Source of the DNA: Oxytricha trifallax
Lineage: Eukaryota > Ciliophora > Spirotrichea > Sporadotrichida > Oxytrichidae
Assembly (NCBI GenBank): GCA_000711775.1
Contig: ARYC01001451.1
Span: 1 to 64,000, forward strand
Direction: 5' to 3'
Length of the DNA stretch: 64,000 bases
A program made the position numbers and the translations under genes. A model generated the notes under the pieces. That model did no database searches. It saw only the letters and a list, made by a program, of their open reading frames with translations, and was not told the origin of the DNA. Below are positions 1 to 12,094 of the stretch, piece after piece (position 1 is the first letter of the stretch; every line of letters begins with the position of its first letter).

Positions 1-1097
1 TTTAAGCATGATAAGATAGATGGAAAATATTTTTGCCCTTATTGCAATAAGCAATATAACCATTCATGGGATTTAAAAGTTCACCTATAAAACCATCATG
101 GCAAGAAGTTTGAAGTCATAGATCCTGAGACTGGTGAGGTCTTCCTTCAAAAAAGAAAGCCAAGAGACCCTTTAGAATCCTTGGAACAAAGAGCTAAGAA
201 AGAAAATAAGCTTATTAAAGCAGTTAGAAACCTCCCAGCTTTTGAGATAGTGAAAATCACTCTGAAGATACAAGCACTAAAGCTTCCAATTTTAAATGTA
301 ATTGACCTTAAAGAATGTAAGGAAAGTTATCTTATACTTGAGGAAAAGTTTGAGAAAAAGGTCATAACTGATAAGCAGTTCGAATACAAGAGTTATCCAT
401 TCAACTACTTTAAATGCGATGATAAGTATCAAATGGAATTTTTCAATGAGTACTAAGCTCTTACTAAAGCAAGGGATAGACAGTGCAGATTTATAATTAA
501 GCTCGATGCAATACTGCTTGCTCGATCATGTTGCTTTTCGCCTCCCTCTATATTAAATGACTTTAAGAGACTACATTTAAGATTAAAGAGTTCCAAAGTA
601 GCTACCTCTAATTCTTACAAATGTTTGCAAAGGCATAGAAGAGCTGCACACTTTAGGGTATGTTCATTGAGACTTGAAGCCTGATAATATTATGCTTGAC
701 TTTTCACCTCTCAGAGTAGCAATATTGATTTCAATAGATCATAAAGAGTTGAAGCTTCAGGACTTGGCAACGTTTATGGTACTCCTGGATACTTTCCAGA
801 AAGGGAGGACTGGAGAAACGGTGATATTAAGTGGGATGTATGGGCTTTAGCAGCAATTATTGCTGAATGCGATATGCAAAGAAATGATTACTATAGCTGC
901 AAGAGAAAGATTCAAAGCAGAGAATACAGCAATATCTAGACTAGAATAAGATAAAAGGTAAAATGAAAGATATGGCTGAGCAGATTATCTTAAGACCAAA
1001 CCACAGAGCAGAGCAAACAATAGACTAAATGATCAATTGGATAGGAGATATCAAATTTAGAAAATTAGCACATGATGCCAAGGTATAGTTTGAGTGA
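1..1097 (+). pseudogene. TBE zinc-finger/kinase protein (57-kDa type), partial and broken
   Basis: Reading starts inside the gene in frame 1. A C2H2 finger is plain at codons 12-33: CPYC at 34-45, then 12 residues, then His-x3-His at 82-96. Frame 1 stays open to TGA at 682-684. Kinase motifs appear in other frames: a catalytic loop that should read HRDLKPDN (about 662-690) has TGA in place of the Arg codon, GTPGYFPE (about 780-805) matches the P+1/APE region, and WDVWALAA (about 833-856) matches subdomain IX. The last frame ends at TGA 1095-1097. So there are at least two frame breaks and one nonsense change, which makes this a decayed copy. The product would act in germline transposition; its exact role is not known to me. 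Confidence 0.8.
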
Positions 1098-1242
1098 ATA
1101 GTAAAAATAAAACTCCTCTAATACACACTACTAAACATTACATTTAAACATTAAACCCCTACATAAACCCTATTAAAACCCTAATAAAGTATGCACTAAT
1201 AGTCTACTTTTATCAATCAAAAACTCAATCAAACTACTGAAA

Positions 1243-1258
1243 GGGTTTTGGGGTTTTG
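1243..1258 (+). repeat. Telomere-like terminal repeat of TBE element
   Basis: Two GGGTTTTG units in a row form the outer end of the element, matching the C4A4/G4T4 telomere sequence of hypotrich ciliates. The next three bases, ACT (1259-1261), fit the 3-bp ANT target duplication expected for TBE insertion. The partner end is outside the window, so the duplication cannot be confirmed. Confidence 0.8.
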
Positions 1259-1299
1259 ACTACTCCAGTCGTAAATGGAAAGAAAGGGGACCTGTAACT

Positions 1300-2170
1300 A
1301 ACTTACTTGGATAAGCATTAGGTTAGCTATAAAATTAAGGGATAAATCAAAATCAGAGAATCAATTAAACTAATGATTCCTTTGGTATATTGGGAAGAGA
1401 TAATCACTCTTAAGTAAAGAAATATGGAGTTTTTAAATGGAGAGACATATTATTCAAACAGTAAAATATGTCCAAGGATCAGATGATTCAAAATCTTAAC
1501 AAGTTTTTCAGTTAGATTAATATCTATGAATTTTAGGCAGGATATTTTAGAGTCAGAATGGAGGATAAGAAAGCTAAAGATCTCAAGCAAATTGTTTAAA
1601 AGGCGATCAAATGGCTAGTGGGAAAAATAATCTAGGCAAAAATGAAGCAAATGCTTGAAACTTGAAATTCAAGCGGATAATCTAATTAATATATCATTAA
1701 GACATTTTCTGACAGAAGATACATGAGTAAGGTTCACTAATTGATAGAGAACTCAGCTAAAGTATTTTGGACACCGAAGTTTCTCAAAAATTTTGATTTA
1801 TATAATGCTCTTGACAAGACCTATTTGAAAAAAAAGTGAAATTCATGATTCAATTCTAGGGTTTTAGGCAACAACTAATGCTGGTAAATATAAGGGACTT
1901 CAACAGAATATTCCCTTCAGATGTTATGTTGGCAAATCTCAGTGACATTAAGCCAGAGGTGGAAGTTTAGACCCGATTTTATACACTCTGAAATATAAAT
2001 ATTAATGTGGGAGCATGCCTATTCTTTGTCGAGTACTCAGAAAGATGGATAACAAGGGTAACATGATTGGACCCTATAAACTCAAAAGATTTGCCTACAC
2101 TCATATTCACCCTCTTACTATGGAATATTAAAGAGTGATTTTGGAGTGAGACCAATTTTAGAGGATTATG
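1300..2170 (+). pseudogene. Unrecognised broken gene beside the TBE insertion
   Basis: Ciliate-code reading finds a clean stretch from ATG 1468 to TGA 1663-1665 (65 aa, Lys/Gln-rich). A further open stretch follows in frame to about 1850. After that, coding-looking pieces in two frames run to about 2150; one contains MPILCRVLRKMDNKGN and FAYTHIHPLT. I do not recognise the family. The pieces follow each other on one strand and look like one gene with several frame breaks. The TBE element ends directly upstream and may have cut off its 5' part. Confidence 0.4.
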
Positions 2171-2225
2171 TGATTATAATTTAATTAATGAAGATTTTAA
2201 TAAATATAAAGCAAAAAAAATTACA

Positions 2226-3190
2226 TCAATATTATTGTCTATCAGAACCACTAAAGATCGCTCCTTCTTTTTAAGCAGCCACTGGTTTTTTATTACCTCC
2301 GACTAATCCACTTAAGAAAGAAGGAATTTTTAATTTAGATGCGATCATACTTTTCAATCCTCCAAGAGCTGAGTCGTTGTAATTTCCAAGGAAATAGGAC
2401 ATTGTTTTCTCTTGCATAAAACTAATGATCTTGCTCTTGTGATCCTTCTTGTAATTGTAGATTCCTGAGACATTTATAGTTGAGTGTTACAAATATAATA
2501 CATAAGTTCATCCAGAAGAATTTTCATGAAAGCGGAAAATCATCAGATAACTGGTGTGAGGTAAAAGGCTGTCCAAAATACTAATGAATCTATTGTGCCT
2601 ACAGGTCTGTTTTAATCTTCATCGCTCTCATAAACCCAATTCTCTTTTCCATCTTCATCTATTTCACTTTACCATTTCAAGTTAACTAGGATTCTACAAC
2701 ATATATTCTTAAACACCCAAAAGTCAATTGCAGTGAAGATTATTATAAAGATAAAAGTCATGATATCGTTTCCCAGAAATACGTTCAAGAATATAAAGCT
2801 AAAAAGTCAAGGAAAATGAGAAAAAGCTTATAAACGAAAATTCATCTTAGTTTAGAGTAATTAATTACCAGAATCTGGATAAAACTTTATATAGTATATG
2901 AAAGAGACAAGCGATTGGACCATAAGCAGATGAAAATATACCAATATCACCATATTTTGAGTTTGTAAATTATTTATTTTGGTTGTGCTTTATCATTTGT
3001 ATTAGGGAGTAGGAGGAAACTTGACCAAAAATAGACGATATATTTGTAACACTATCTAGGTCATTTGCTTAGCTCAATTATGATATATCTGCTCCTGTTA
3101 AACTTTCGTTTTCCTCATTTTAAGTGAAGAAATAATTGCAATCCTAACCACCACAACCAATTCTTATATTGAAGTCTAAATCTGTGAGCT
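2226..3190 (-). CDS. TVP23: TVP23/FAM18-like Golgi membrane protein, with frame breaks
   Basis: TVP23/FAM18 proteins are small four-helix membrane proteins of the Golgi and late secretory pathway. The minus strand shows the family signature in order: an N-terminal YGPIACLFHILYKV block (about 2895-2935), a hydrophobic segment, DFWVFKNICCRILVNLKW, then IDEDGKENWVYES (about 2630-2680). These are followed by FWTAFYLTPVIW and a C-terminal NVSGIYNYKKDHK region ending in MSYFLGNYND. The stop is TGA at 2226-2228. A GT...AG intron of about 70 bp fits at about 2816-2886. One or two single-base frame breaks fall near 2500-2560, so the copy may be non-functional or the assembly wrong there. The 5' end abuts the inverted repeat starting at 3192, and no clear start codon is visible. 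Confidence 0.75.
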
Positions 3191-3191
3191 A

Positions 3192-3616
3192 AATATTAAT
3201 AAAATACATTCAAAATGGGGAAAATGCAAAATAAAAATACAAAACTAATAGTTTAAATATATAATAGCCATTAATTAGGAAAACATTCAGATCAAATTAA
3301 ATCTCTATTTTTTAAATTGCCTTATTTATTGAATATAGTAATTAAAGATACCTATTAGCCTTAAGTGTAATCAATATAAATGGAGTCTGTTAATATTTTT
3401 ATTTAAATTATTTCTCCAATTCAAATCTCATCTCGCACAGTGTCCCTATTTGTTGAAGCTGCAACTTTAAAAAAGATATCTTCACTGTATCTTCAGGATA
3501 TCTTCCCAAAAGTGAGTATTTGTGCTAAAAGGGTGCTTGCTGGTATTGCTGCTTTAGGGTTTTTGATTCGAAATTAAAACTCAGGATTCATTCTGACTAT
3601 TGATGATGGCAGATGA
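3192..3616. repeat. Left copy of 425-bp inverted repeat
   Basis: Reads as the reverse complement of 11530-11956, with roughly 85 percent identity judged by eye and a few small indels. The outer ends share the sequence AATATTAATAAAATACATTC. The repeat contains about 190 bp of non-coding DNA and then a start codon with about 75 codons of the giant-protein N-terminus. The two copies point toward each other. Confidence 0.85.
3380..3616 (+). pseudogene. Truncated second copy of the giant-protein 5' end
   Basis: ATG at 3380 opens a frame of 78 codons (TAA/TAG as Gln) to TGA at 3614-3616. The protein closely matches the N-terminus of the giant gene on the other strand: MESVNIF..., KISSLYLQDIFPKVSICAKR, VLAGIAALGFLIR and ILTIDDG are shared or nearly so. 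A second open stretch in another frame (about 3608-3812, containing DVSEYNYTFEDQVSLQ) may be its damaged continuation. It then runs into the 3' end of the giant gene, which ends at 3846. It is best read as the start of a paralogue in convergent orientation. Confidence 0.6.
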
Positions 3617-3845
3617 TGTATCAGAGTATAATTACACATTTGAAGATCAGGTTTCCTTATAATTTTAACATTAACTTGTCCTAGAAATCAAAATGTATAA
3701 GGATGGAACATATTCACTGCCTAGACATAATTATTTCTTTTTGTTAATTTATTGCAAAGATCTAGTTAGCATGAATACCAAAGAACTCCATTTAAATTAT
3801 TAAATCCAATAATCATATGGCCATCTCTTGCTATTCCTATGGTAA

Positions 3846-6800
3846 TCACAATTATTAAACACTTTTTAAGAATGAGACTCCATATTTAAATTCATTCGCT
3901 GACCATTAACTGTCCTCTTCGTATTCCATAGCGTTTACCTTATTTCTAGGAGTTGAACTAAGGATACAAGGTGAGAAAGATAGATAGTGGTAGTAATCTC
4001 TATTTAAAGAGTTTCCAAGACAAGTGTCAAAATCTAAATTGTAGCAGATGTAATACCTGTTGGGTAAAATGCATCAAGGCTTGCTGTTGATTTACAAGTC
4101 AATATTAAAACACCATTTTAAGAGACACCAAAATATGGCAATTCATTTCCAAAGATACTTGAATATTAAAAACTGGCTATGCATCCAGAATATTTTGCCA
4201 AGCTTCATTACAATGATAAGAGGTAACTCTTGCTTAAGTTTTAAGATTAAGTGCAGAAAGCGCTGTTGTTTTAGAATTTTAATCAACTTAGCAACTTATT
4301 AACTTTTCATAAGGCAATTTAACATCTGCTGAATGCATGCAGTGATTTTTAAGGGAATTTGTTTAAACTGTAATCATTGTTTAAGCATCGGCATCATAGG
4401 TACATCTAATGGTTAATTTTCTGATCCAGACACAGCCATCTTCTCCTGAATTATTATCTTCACATTTTAAGTTATCCGTGCAAGTTTATTCTTCTGAAGC
4501 TATTTCATTTAAAGAGGGTCTATACTTTATCTGTAGTCTCAAATAATTATTTGAAGTCAAAGCACAACAGATAATCAGATGCATCAATTTCTAAAAATAA
4601 ATGTGAGATTATTTAATAATTCCAATACATTTGCATTGCTAATCGAATGGATCATACCAGAAGTTATCAGGCACTCTTCAAAACAACCATTTCCAAGCAT
4701 GAAATAATCTAATTAGCATTTCTAATAAGATTTTTGTAAGCTAAAATATGATATTACAGTGCAATGCTTAGTGTTATTAAGAAGTCAAAAGCATTAACTA
4801 CATTCATCTGGACATTCAAAGCATTTCCTTTAACCAGGATCGTCATATGTTAAGTCAGGGCATACATCTATGCAATAGCTTTCATAGAAATATTTTCCAT
4901 CTTTGCATGTTTAACAAGTATTATCCAAAATATCCGTACATGTAGAGCAATTGTCATAGCATTAAAAACAAGACAATTCAACTAAGTATTATGCTTACAT
5001 TTCAGATATATTGTAAAAGGTATTTTAGTTTCTTGTCCTATGTTATCTGTTCCAACCAGCTCCATAGAATATGTGGCAATCATTGATTCATCAGATGATA
5101 AACTAATAATTCTAGTTTCAGCATCAAATTCAATGATAAATTAGGTAAATTTGTGTCTACAACTCTTCTAAAACTAAGAGAGATTTCATATCCTTCTGGA
5201 TCAGTAAAGAAATATGCCTAGAGACAAAGTAATGCCTGCTAAAAAATACAGTTAAATCATCAATAGTTTCTGTATAAGTTGAAAGCAGATCAGCTGTAGC
5301 AGTTTATGTGTAAGTCCTTGATTTAGCTGTATTGTAGCCGACTGAACACTCTAATTTAATATCAAAAGTGTCTGCTTTAGTTTATCAACAAAATCAAAAC
5401 TTAGTAGAAGATTAGTTGCATCCCAATTAAACCAAGTATTGTAGGAATACATTTGAATTGGGAAAAATAATTATAATTATTAAACTAAATCATTAAATTC
5501 GTGGCAGTTAACTTTCTGGAAACCTAGACAATATGGTACTTGTCCGATAGAGAATTCAAAATTAGCTGGACTTTACTATTGGCAGTAAGCCTCTATCTCA
5601 TCTCTGGAGCGAGATAAATCAGTTTTAATTTTTGCATTAAAATCAACTAAACATATTTAAAAAAATTAAAGTAGTGTTATCTTGCTTCAGCTATGTGATA
5701 GAGGGGTACCGCCAATGGTAAAGTCCAGCTAATTAAAAATTCTCTATCGAACAAGTACCATATTGTCTATTTTTCAAGAAAGTTAACTGCCACGAATTTT
5801 ATTATTTAATAAATTAATTATTAATTATTAATTATTTTCCCAAATTAAATGTATTCGTTCAATATTATGAATAACAGTGTCATAAACTGTGTTGTTAATG
5901 TATAGGTTAATAGATATAGTTTCATCTTATGAATCAACACATGTTAATGATAAATCCATTTCAAGTATATGTTTATTCCATTTTTAACTATAGCCTTATT
6001 TTTAAATTAAGTGATTGTAATATCAGCTTTTGCAACTACTGATAGCATGAAATTATAAGAAATAGACACTGCTCTAAATCATCTGTTGCTTTACAAGCAA
6101 ATGTGTAAGTTGAAATATTTGACACACTACTTGGTACAGTTCCAGTGATAGTTTAATCACCAGATAGAGGCTCTGTTGTTGAGGTAAACCAGGCAGTAGA
6201 AGCAGAATTTATTGCTGATTTTGTGCAAGATATAATTTATGGATCTTCCTCTTAATCTATGAAATTTGAAGCAGTAAAATTTAAACAAAAGGTTGCAGCT
6301 ATAAATGATGCATTAAGAGTTAAAAACACTTTAGTCCATAACAGCTGCTTTTTTTTTCTCTTATAGTCAAAGTAATATTGTATAAAGTTGGTGCATCAAT
6401 ATTTAAATCATCATAAACCGATACTCTAATTGTGTATTCATTACCTCATACATTATATGTTGGATTGCTATCAGCAAAAGTTATTCCTTTGTCATCAGAA
6501 TTCTCTATCGTGAACCAACTTGTAGACGCAAGAACTGATGAATCAGTTGTCTAATAAATATACATAAAAAATTGATGTATCATTTTTTATATCATTAGCT
6601 AATGCTATTACCCAAGTATTTTCATGCAATGTAGAGAAAGTAAACTCAGTTTCAAAATCTTCACTGGTAGTGGGTGGTTAATTTACTTGAATCTCTAATT
6701 CTACACTAAAATTAATTAACGATAGTTAAATCATCAGTAATTGTAGGAATATATGTCAAAGTGTATGTCCCAGCATAATAAATTATCATCTGGTGTCATT

Positions 6801-9800
6801 GTTAGCATTCTTAAAACAGGTTCAAACACCATCCATGCTGGAAAAGAGCCTGAATCAAATAATAAATAGTATGTAATTAGATCATTTGAACAATAGGGAA
6901 AGACAGGGAAAGGGAGTATAAAAATGTGATAGTCAGGTCCTACAATTTCTGCACCCTTTAATATGTCTGATGCTTTTCCACTAATATCTTTGTAATCCTC
7001 AGGTATATTAGGGCAATTACATCCCAAGCACTCTGCATAGGGTTCTTTAATTAAGTATTCATTAGTAAATTTAATTGTAATCTAGAAGTCTTGAGCATTT
7101 TAGAAGTGCCCATCTTCTATATATAGACTGTTCACCGATTTGCTTAGAAAATCAGGGTATTTAATCAAATTTTGTGACAAATTGCCATTAGCTCCAGTTT
7201 GCCTAGGATTGTATGAGTAGTATATAATATTAGGTGAAATTAATAGGATTGTATCATTTGTGCAGAGTAAATCTCATTTCTAATTTAGTATACTAGAAGA
7301 CTTTGCAAAGAATAAGTGCTCTCTCATCATCCAAGGAAAAGGATTTCATAAATAAGTACAGAGAAGAAGACTTAGAATGCGTGGATGTTATTAATGTTTA
7401 TTGTCTGTATGAATAAAGAGATAGTGCTCTTGTAGCAAGCAATTGCATATTGTCTGTATAGGAATACTAACTGGAAATAGATAAGTTTCCTCATAGAAAC
7501 CTAAAGTCATAATCAAAATATCTTCATCTTCATGATAAGTCAACTCACAACTGTTAACTTCTTATAATTATCTATTCACTTCAATTACTTGTAATATTGA
7601 CCCAGCTGTAGTATTATACTAGTTGAGTGACCAATAACTCAGCAATCCATTTTCTTTATCTATTCATAAAGTTAAGCAAGATTATAAGTAATCATCTTAA
7701 TATATTAAATCCATTTGATTAAGTGACTTAGTAGTATCTGTTGTTATTTTATCTTCCTGATTTTAAAAACCGAAGATGCTTTTTAACTAATTCTTATCAC
7801 TATTCAATACAATTTTATTGGGCTTCAGAGTATGTACCGAAAGCGTAAGCTTTGTAAAGCTGAACTCAGTGCTTATTATTCAACTTTATTTTGAAAAAAG
7901 CTTTAGAGTTATAACTAAGGTATTCATTATCTAAAAGGCCATTTAAATATTGATCGCCTGAAATTAAATCTACAAAATAGTCTTCTGCTTTGAGTAGCTT
8001 ATTTTTATTAAAGAATTATTTGGCATGTTAAAATTTACCTTCAACATCATGTTCCAACAAATATATTTGATCAATTAGTGTAGATCGAACATTGTCTACA
8101 TTTACTTTACTTTAAATAGCTCCTTAATAACCATACTAGCAAAATTTAACTATACTTTTTTGATTAGTTTCAAATTCTATGCTGATATGCTAAAATGTAG
8201 AGAATCCTTTTGTTAATTAAGAAATAAAGCCTTGATAGTGCTCTGGATATATTCCATCATCAAACAAGTCACCACCACAAATAATAAAGTTATTCGAGTT
8301 AGGATTAACATCCGAAGCAGAATAAACGATTTCAGTGTCTTTATGCCAATCAATAAAATTAGCAGGGCATTAAAAATCGACAACTTCATATCCAATCTCA
8401 TATTCTGGATATATATAGAGGTTAAAAGTTTATCTAAATCAACGCCATTTGAGTTTTATTAATTTACTCTAACAGTATAAATCCTCTCATCACCTAAAAC
8501 TGGAGCAAAAGCTATAACAAATACAGTTGAAGTTTATAATGTGGTGATAAATGATGGGACTGAAGCTTCATCTTCAACAGATAGTCTTATATTATATCCA
8601 CTACCAGAAAATACGTTGTGCAAAAGAATTGAGTATTCAACAGCAGTCTCAGTAACTATTTGATCTATTAAGTCATTTCCCTAAACAATTCCTGACGATA
8701 AACATCCTAACTGATCCATAGCTTAAATCGATAAATCAACATAGTCTTATTGTTTTTCATATATGAGCCCTAAATAACTTTCAAAGTAAAGTGACGTGGT
8801 ATTAACTCTTTCGGCTAATGAGCTTGATAAATCCACTGATTTGTCTGATCCTATAGTTGCTGAAATTCACTTAGTTGTTATAGTTAAACAGTCATTTGTT
8901 TAGTCGAGAGTAAGACCCAATCTAAAGATTGCAGATGTAGCATATTCTTCATTAACTAGAAAAAGATAGGTAAAAAGATTAATTATTATTATTACCTAAT
9001 GATTTAGCAGATAAAAAGTAGTAGCTATAAGTGCTAGTGTCTGGAGTCATAGTGATAATGAAGAAAGACCATCTAATTCAAATCTATATTTCTAAAATAA
9101 TCTTTAATATAATATATACTTACGATCTCATTGCTGAAAGTGAAGACTTACTTTTGAGTATTTTGTAAAATACACTTTGTCATTTGAAACTGAGAATATT
9201 TCATAAATGTTTGAAGCATCATTATCCACGCTGATGATCAAACTGCCACTAACACCTGAAATATCCTAATATATTTATGATTGGTAGGTCAAACTTGAAT
9301 AACATTCTGTAATAAACTTTCTCATTGTATATGATGCATAAGTACCAAAAAACAAAAACACATTCGTAGCATCAAAGACAACTTGGAATTATGGATTGGT
9401 AACTTCAGCAAAGTAACATTTTTAACACGTAGTAAGACACTTAAATCTACCCAAAATAATATAAACATGTTGAACCGACAGCAATTAATTTATTTGCAAT
9501 CCTTGATCTCTAGAAGCAGTCATTTTAAGTCTCTTATCCAAGTCTTCTAAAGTGGTTCAACATGATATATCAATTCTCAAAATAGTTTAGGAGTAGCTTT
9601 ATGGTTCTGTAGAAAATGAAGGAAGGCTGAACTATAACATAAATTGCTTAATATGTCTCATCTATGTATAGCTTACTAAAATTGATCTGCTATTTATTAT
9701 GTTCAGTTTAGTTTTAATGAGTGTACTAATTTTCCTTTAGTCAAGCTGTGCTTGGCGACAATCAGTTAATTTATTTATAGAATGCTAAATTAAAGCAAAA

Positions 9801-11768
9801 ATCGAATTTTCTCCCTAATTTACATTATATGATTGATAAGTGCTGTTGTATCCATTAACATGGGATGAAGGATATGCACACGAAATATCTCAATCATTGT
9901 CATAATTCATGATGAATCCACTCTTGCTATCAGCTTAATAATAACTTTAAGCAAAGAATTCATGTGTAACATATCCACATATATCCTAACTAGAGTATGA
10001 TACTCTTACATCACTATCATAAATATCAGTATCACTCATTGAATTTCCAAGTACTTTAGGGCAATCTGTTGGCATATCACATGATTCCTAAAAGAATGAT
10101 TTTGTATGCAGTTTGAAGGAATTAAATTGATTTTTATTCTGAAAGTGTACACATATCCCTTAATACATCTTTTAATTTATATTTGTCTTAATCCACTCTC
10201 AGAAGTTTTAGTTAGAGTACCTAAAGGAATACTGGATCCTTAAATAGCCATAAAATCATTTTCTATATTAAATGTAGTATCATCAGTCTCTAAGGAAATT
10301 GTATGCTCAATTTCTATCCTTAGCGCTAAGTTATAGTTAAAGTTTCTATCACAACGGTTAAAGCAGCTCCCAAAGTTATATCAATTGGAGTTTTATAACT
10401 AAAACCCCATAGATCAATTAAGAAGCGAGGATTGGGGTTAAGAACAATTAAATTAAGATTTAATTATTATTGGCGTATAATTATAATGTTTGGGCTAATT
10501 ATTAAAACTATTGGCTCGATTAATTGTCCTTATAAAGTAATCCAATCAGAGTGTGTATATTTGATTTTAGCCTAATTATTTATATAATTAGCCAATTATA
10601 ATTAATTTTTAATCTAATTGTTCTTAACTCCAATCTTCGCTTCTTAATTTATCTATGGGGTTTTATATTGAGGATTTCTTATTCCAGTTGTTCTACCAAA
10701 CACCTCGGTATCTTCTTTTTATCTGGCAAAGCATTCATTGAGTTTGAAATTATGACTCTCTATAAATTTTATTGCTGCTCTAAACTGTTGATAAAATCTT
10801 AATCTTAAGAAAGCCTGTTTGCTGAAGTAGTGGTAATAGTAACCAAGCTTTCACTTTTTAATGCAACTGAAATTATTATCACTGCAAAGGCTGAAGATCC
10901 TTCTGTGTTGCAATCATACCCATTAGCTTAAACAAAAAAGATTGGAGTTTTGTTAAATATCACCTCAGAACCTTCCTAGGATAAATGACCGAAAAGTTTC
11001 ACATTGTAAGAATAGAAGAAAGAGTCTGATTGACCAATGGAAACAAATCTGCCTGCTTATCTTGCCTGTGTAAATCCATCATAAATAATGCCAACAGCTG
11101 AAACTTATGCGAGTGTACTATCTAATTTAATTAATTATAATCCACTATTATCAATTGCAAGCCAAAAAACAACAAGTCTGTTATTTGTTGAATTATGTAG
11201 AATTTCAATGATTCGTAAGCTATTTGTTGTAAACTGAAGTGTTAAATGTGCTTAGGTTGTACCATTCCTTACAATTCTTAAGGTGAAGAATCATTAGTAA
11301 TAATTTCAGGATTTAGGGTGTTATAATAAGTAGGGACATTATCTAAATTGAAAGATCTCAACCTAGCTGTAATAGTTAAATATCTTAATCATGTTTATTC
11401 ACAGAGTTAACCAGATGAAGAATCAAACCTCATTTAAGTAGAAATATATTTTCCAATAGCATCGTGTAAGCCTACCATTAGTATTCTTAAGACTTAAAGA
11501 AGTTTGACTCTTGAAAAAAGGATGCATCGTATTTTGTTCCATCATCAATAGTGAGAATGAATCCTGAGTTTTATATACGAATCAAAAACCCTAAAGCAGC
11601 AATACCGGCAAGCACTCTTTTAGCACAAATACTCACTTTTGGGAAGACATCCTTAAAATACAGTGAAGATATTTATTTTACAGTAGCAGCTTCAACAACG
11701 AAAGACCTTGCGCGAGATGAGATTTTAATTGGAGAAATAAATAAAATAAATATTTTAACAGACTCCAT
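3846..11768 (-). CDS. Giant cell-surface protein with cadherin-like and Cys-rich regions
   Basis: Start ATG at 11768 (inside the right inverted repeat); stop TGA at 3846-3848. The gene spans 7.9 kb including two removable elements (5439-5862 and about 10390-10667). The N-terminus is conserved with the truncated copy at 3380. The middle has repeated beta-rich segments with Asn/Thr/Ser-rich composition; one near 6350-6700 (NQPPTTS ... WFTIENSDDKGITFADSNPTY ... YTIRVSVYDD) looks cadherin-like. Near 4780-4985 there is a furin-like Cys-rich stretch (NCSTCTDILDNTCQTCKDGK, then CFECPDECSQC). A hydrophobic stretch follows (about 4070-4280), then a charged tail (EYEEDSQWSANEFK). It is probably a ciliate surface protein. 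Several frame changes and TGA codons occur along the length, so its present function is doubtful. Confidence 0.6.
5439..5862. mobile_element. Palindromic MITE/IES, family A, copy 1
   Basis: A near-palindrome of 424 bp. The left arm starts TTGTAGGAATACATTTGAAT and the right arm ends in its diverged complement. Inner arm pairs include TAGAGAATTCAAAATTAGCT against AGCTAATTAAAAATTCTCTA. TA flanks both sides (5437-5438 and 5863-5864), a Tc1/mariner-type target. Removing it with one TA joins minus-strand codons YDTVIHNTWFNWDATN without a break, so it behaves as an internal eliminated sequence inside the giant gene. It has no coding capacity. Confidence 0.85.
10390..10667. mobile_element. Palindromic MITE/IES, family C, copy 1
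   Basis: Inverted termini: AAAACCCCATAGATCAATTA then AGAAGCGAGGATTGGGG on the left, with the matching complement at the right ending ATGGGGTTTTATA. GTTTTATA occurs at both borders (10390-10397 and 10660-10667). Removing the stretch with one border copy gives minus-strand codons GIRNPQYKTPIDITLGAALT in frame, so it is an eliminated sequence within the giant gene. The AAAACCCC termini resemble half a telomere repeat. A second copy lies at 18912-19254. Confidence 0.8.
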
Positions 11769-11956
11769 TTATATTAATTACACTTAAAGCTAAAAGGTAT
11801 CTTTAATTACTATATTTAATAAATAAGGCAGTTTAAAAATTATAGATATAATTTGATCTGAATGTTTTCCTAATTAGTGCCTGTTATATATTTAAACTAT
11901 TAGTTTTGTATTTTTATTTTGCATTTTCCCCACTTTGAATGTATTTTATTAATATT
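11530..11956. repeat. Right copy of 425-bp inverted repeat
   Basis: Partner of 3192-3616. It holds the likely promoter, 5' leader and first codons of the giant gene on the minus strand (ATG at 11768, about 190 bp from the repeat's outer end). The non-coding 190 bp are about as well conserved between copies as the coding part, which points to a fairly recent duplication or a transposon-like terminal repeat. Confidence 0.85.
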
Positions 11957-12094
11957 AAAAATGAAAATAAAATTTATTATACATTGTCTGCCATTATTCC
12001 TAATTTTTTGTATTTTTATATCAAATTCCAATGTTAAGTTCTAAGTTGACTAATAGAATGATGGTATTAATTATTAATTGACTTTTAACTTAAT

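Larger units (their letters stand above)
1..1258 (+). mobile_element. TBE-type (Tc1/mariner-like) germline transposon, right end
   Basis: The right part of a telomere-bearing element of the kind known from Oxytricha and Stylonychia germline DNA. Three observations support this. It ends in a G4T4 telomere-like repeat (1243-1258) followed by ACT, which fits the ANT target known for TBE elements. The gene next to that end encodes a C2H2 zinc finger followed by kinase motifs, the combination known for the TBE 57-kDa protein. Nothing like a host gene lies between the gene end and the repeat. The left part, with the expected 42-kDa transposase and 22-kDa genes, lies outside the window. The copy is damaged: the kinase part needs frame changes and a TGA sits in the catalytic loop. 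Confidence 0.85.

Noticed and set aside
6734-7027. 97-aa minus-strand standard ORF as its own gene
   Set aside because: It lies in the giant-gene region on the same strand and fits as part of that protein rather than a separate gene.
11551-11787. 78-aa plus-strand ORF
   Set aside because: Antisense to the conserved N-terminal codons of the giant gene. The minus frame is shared by both inverted-repeat copies and is the real one.
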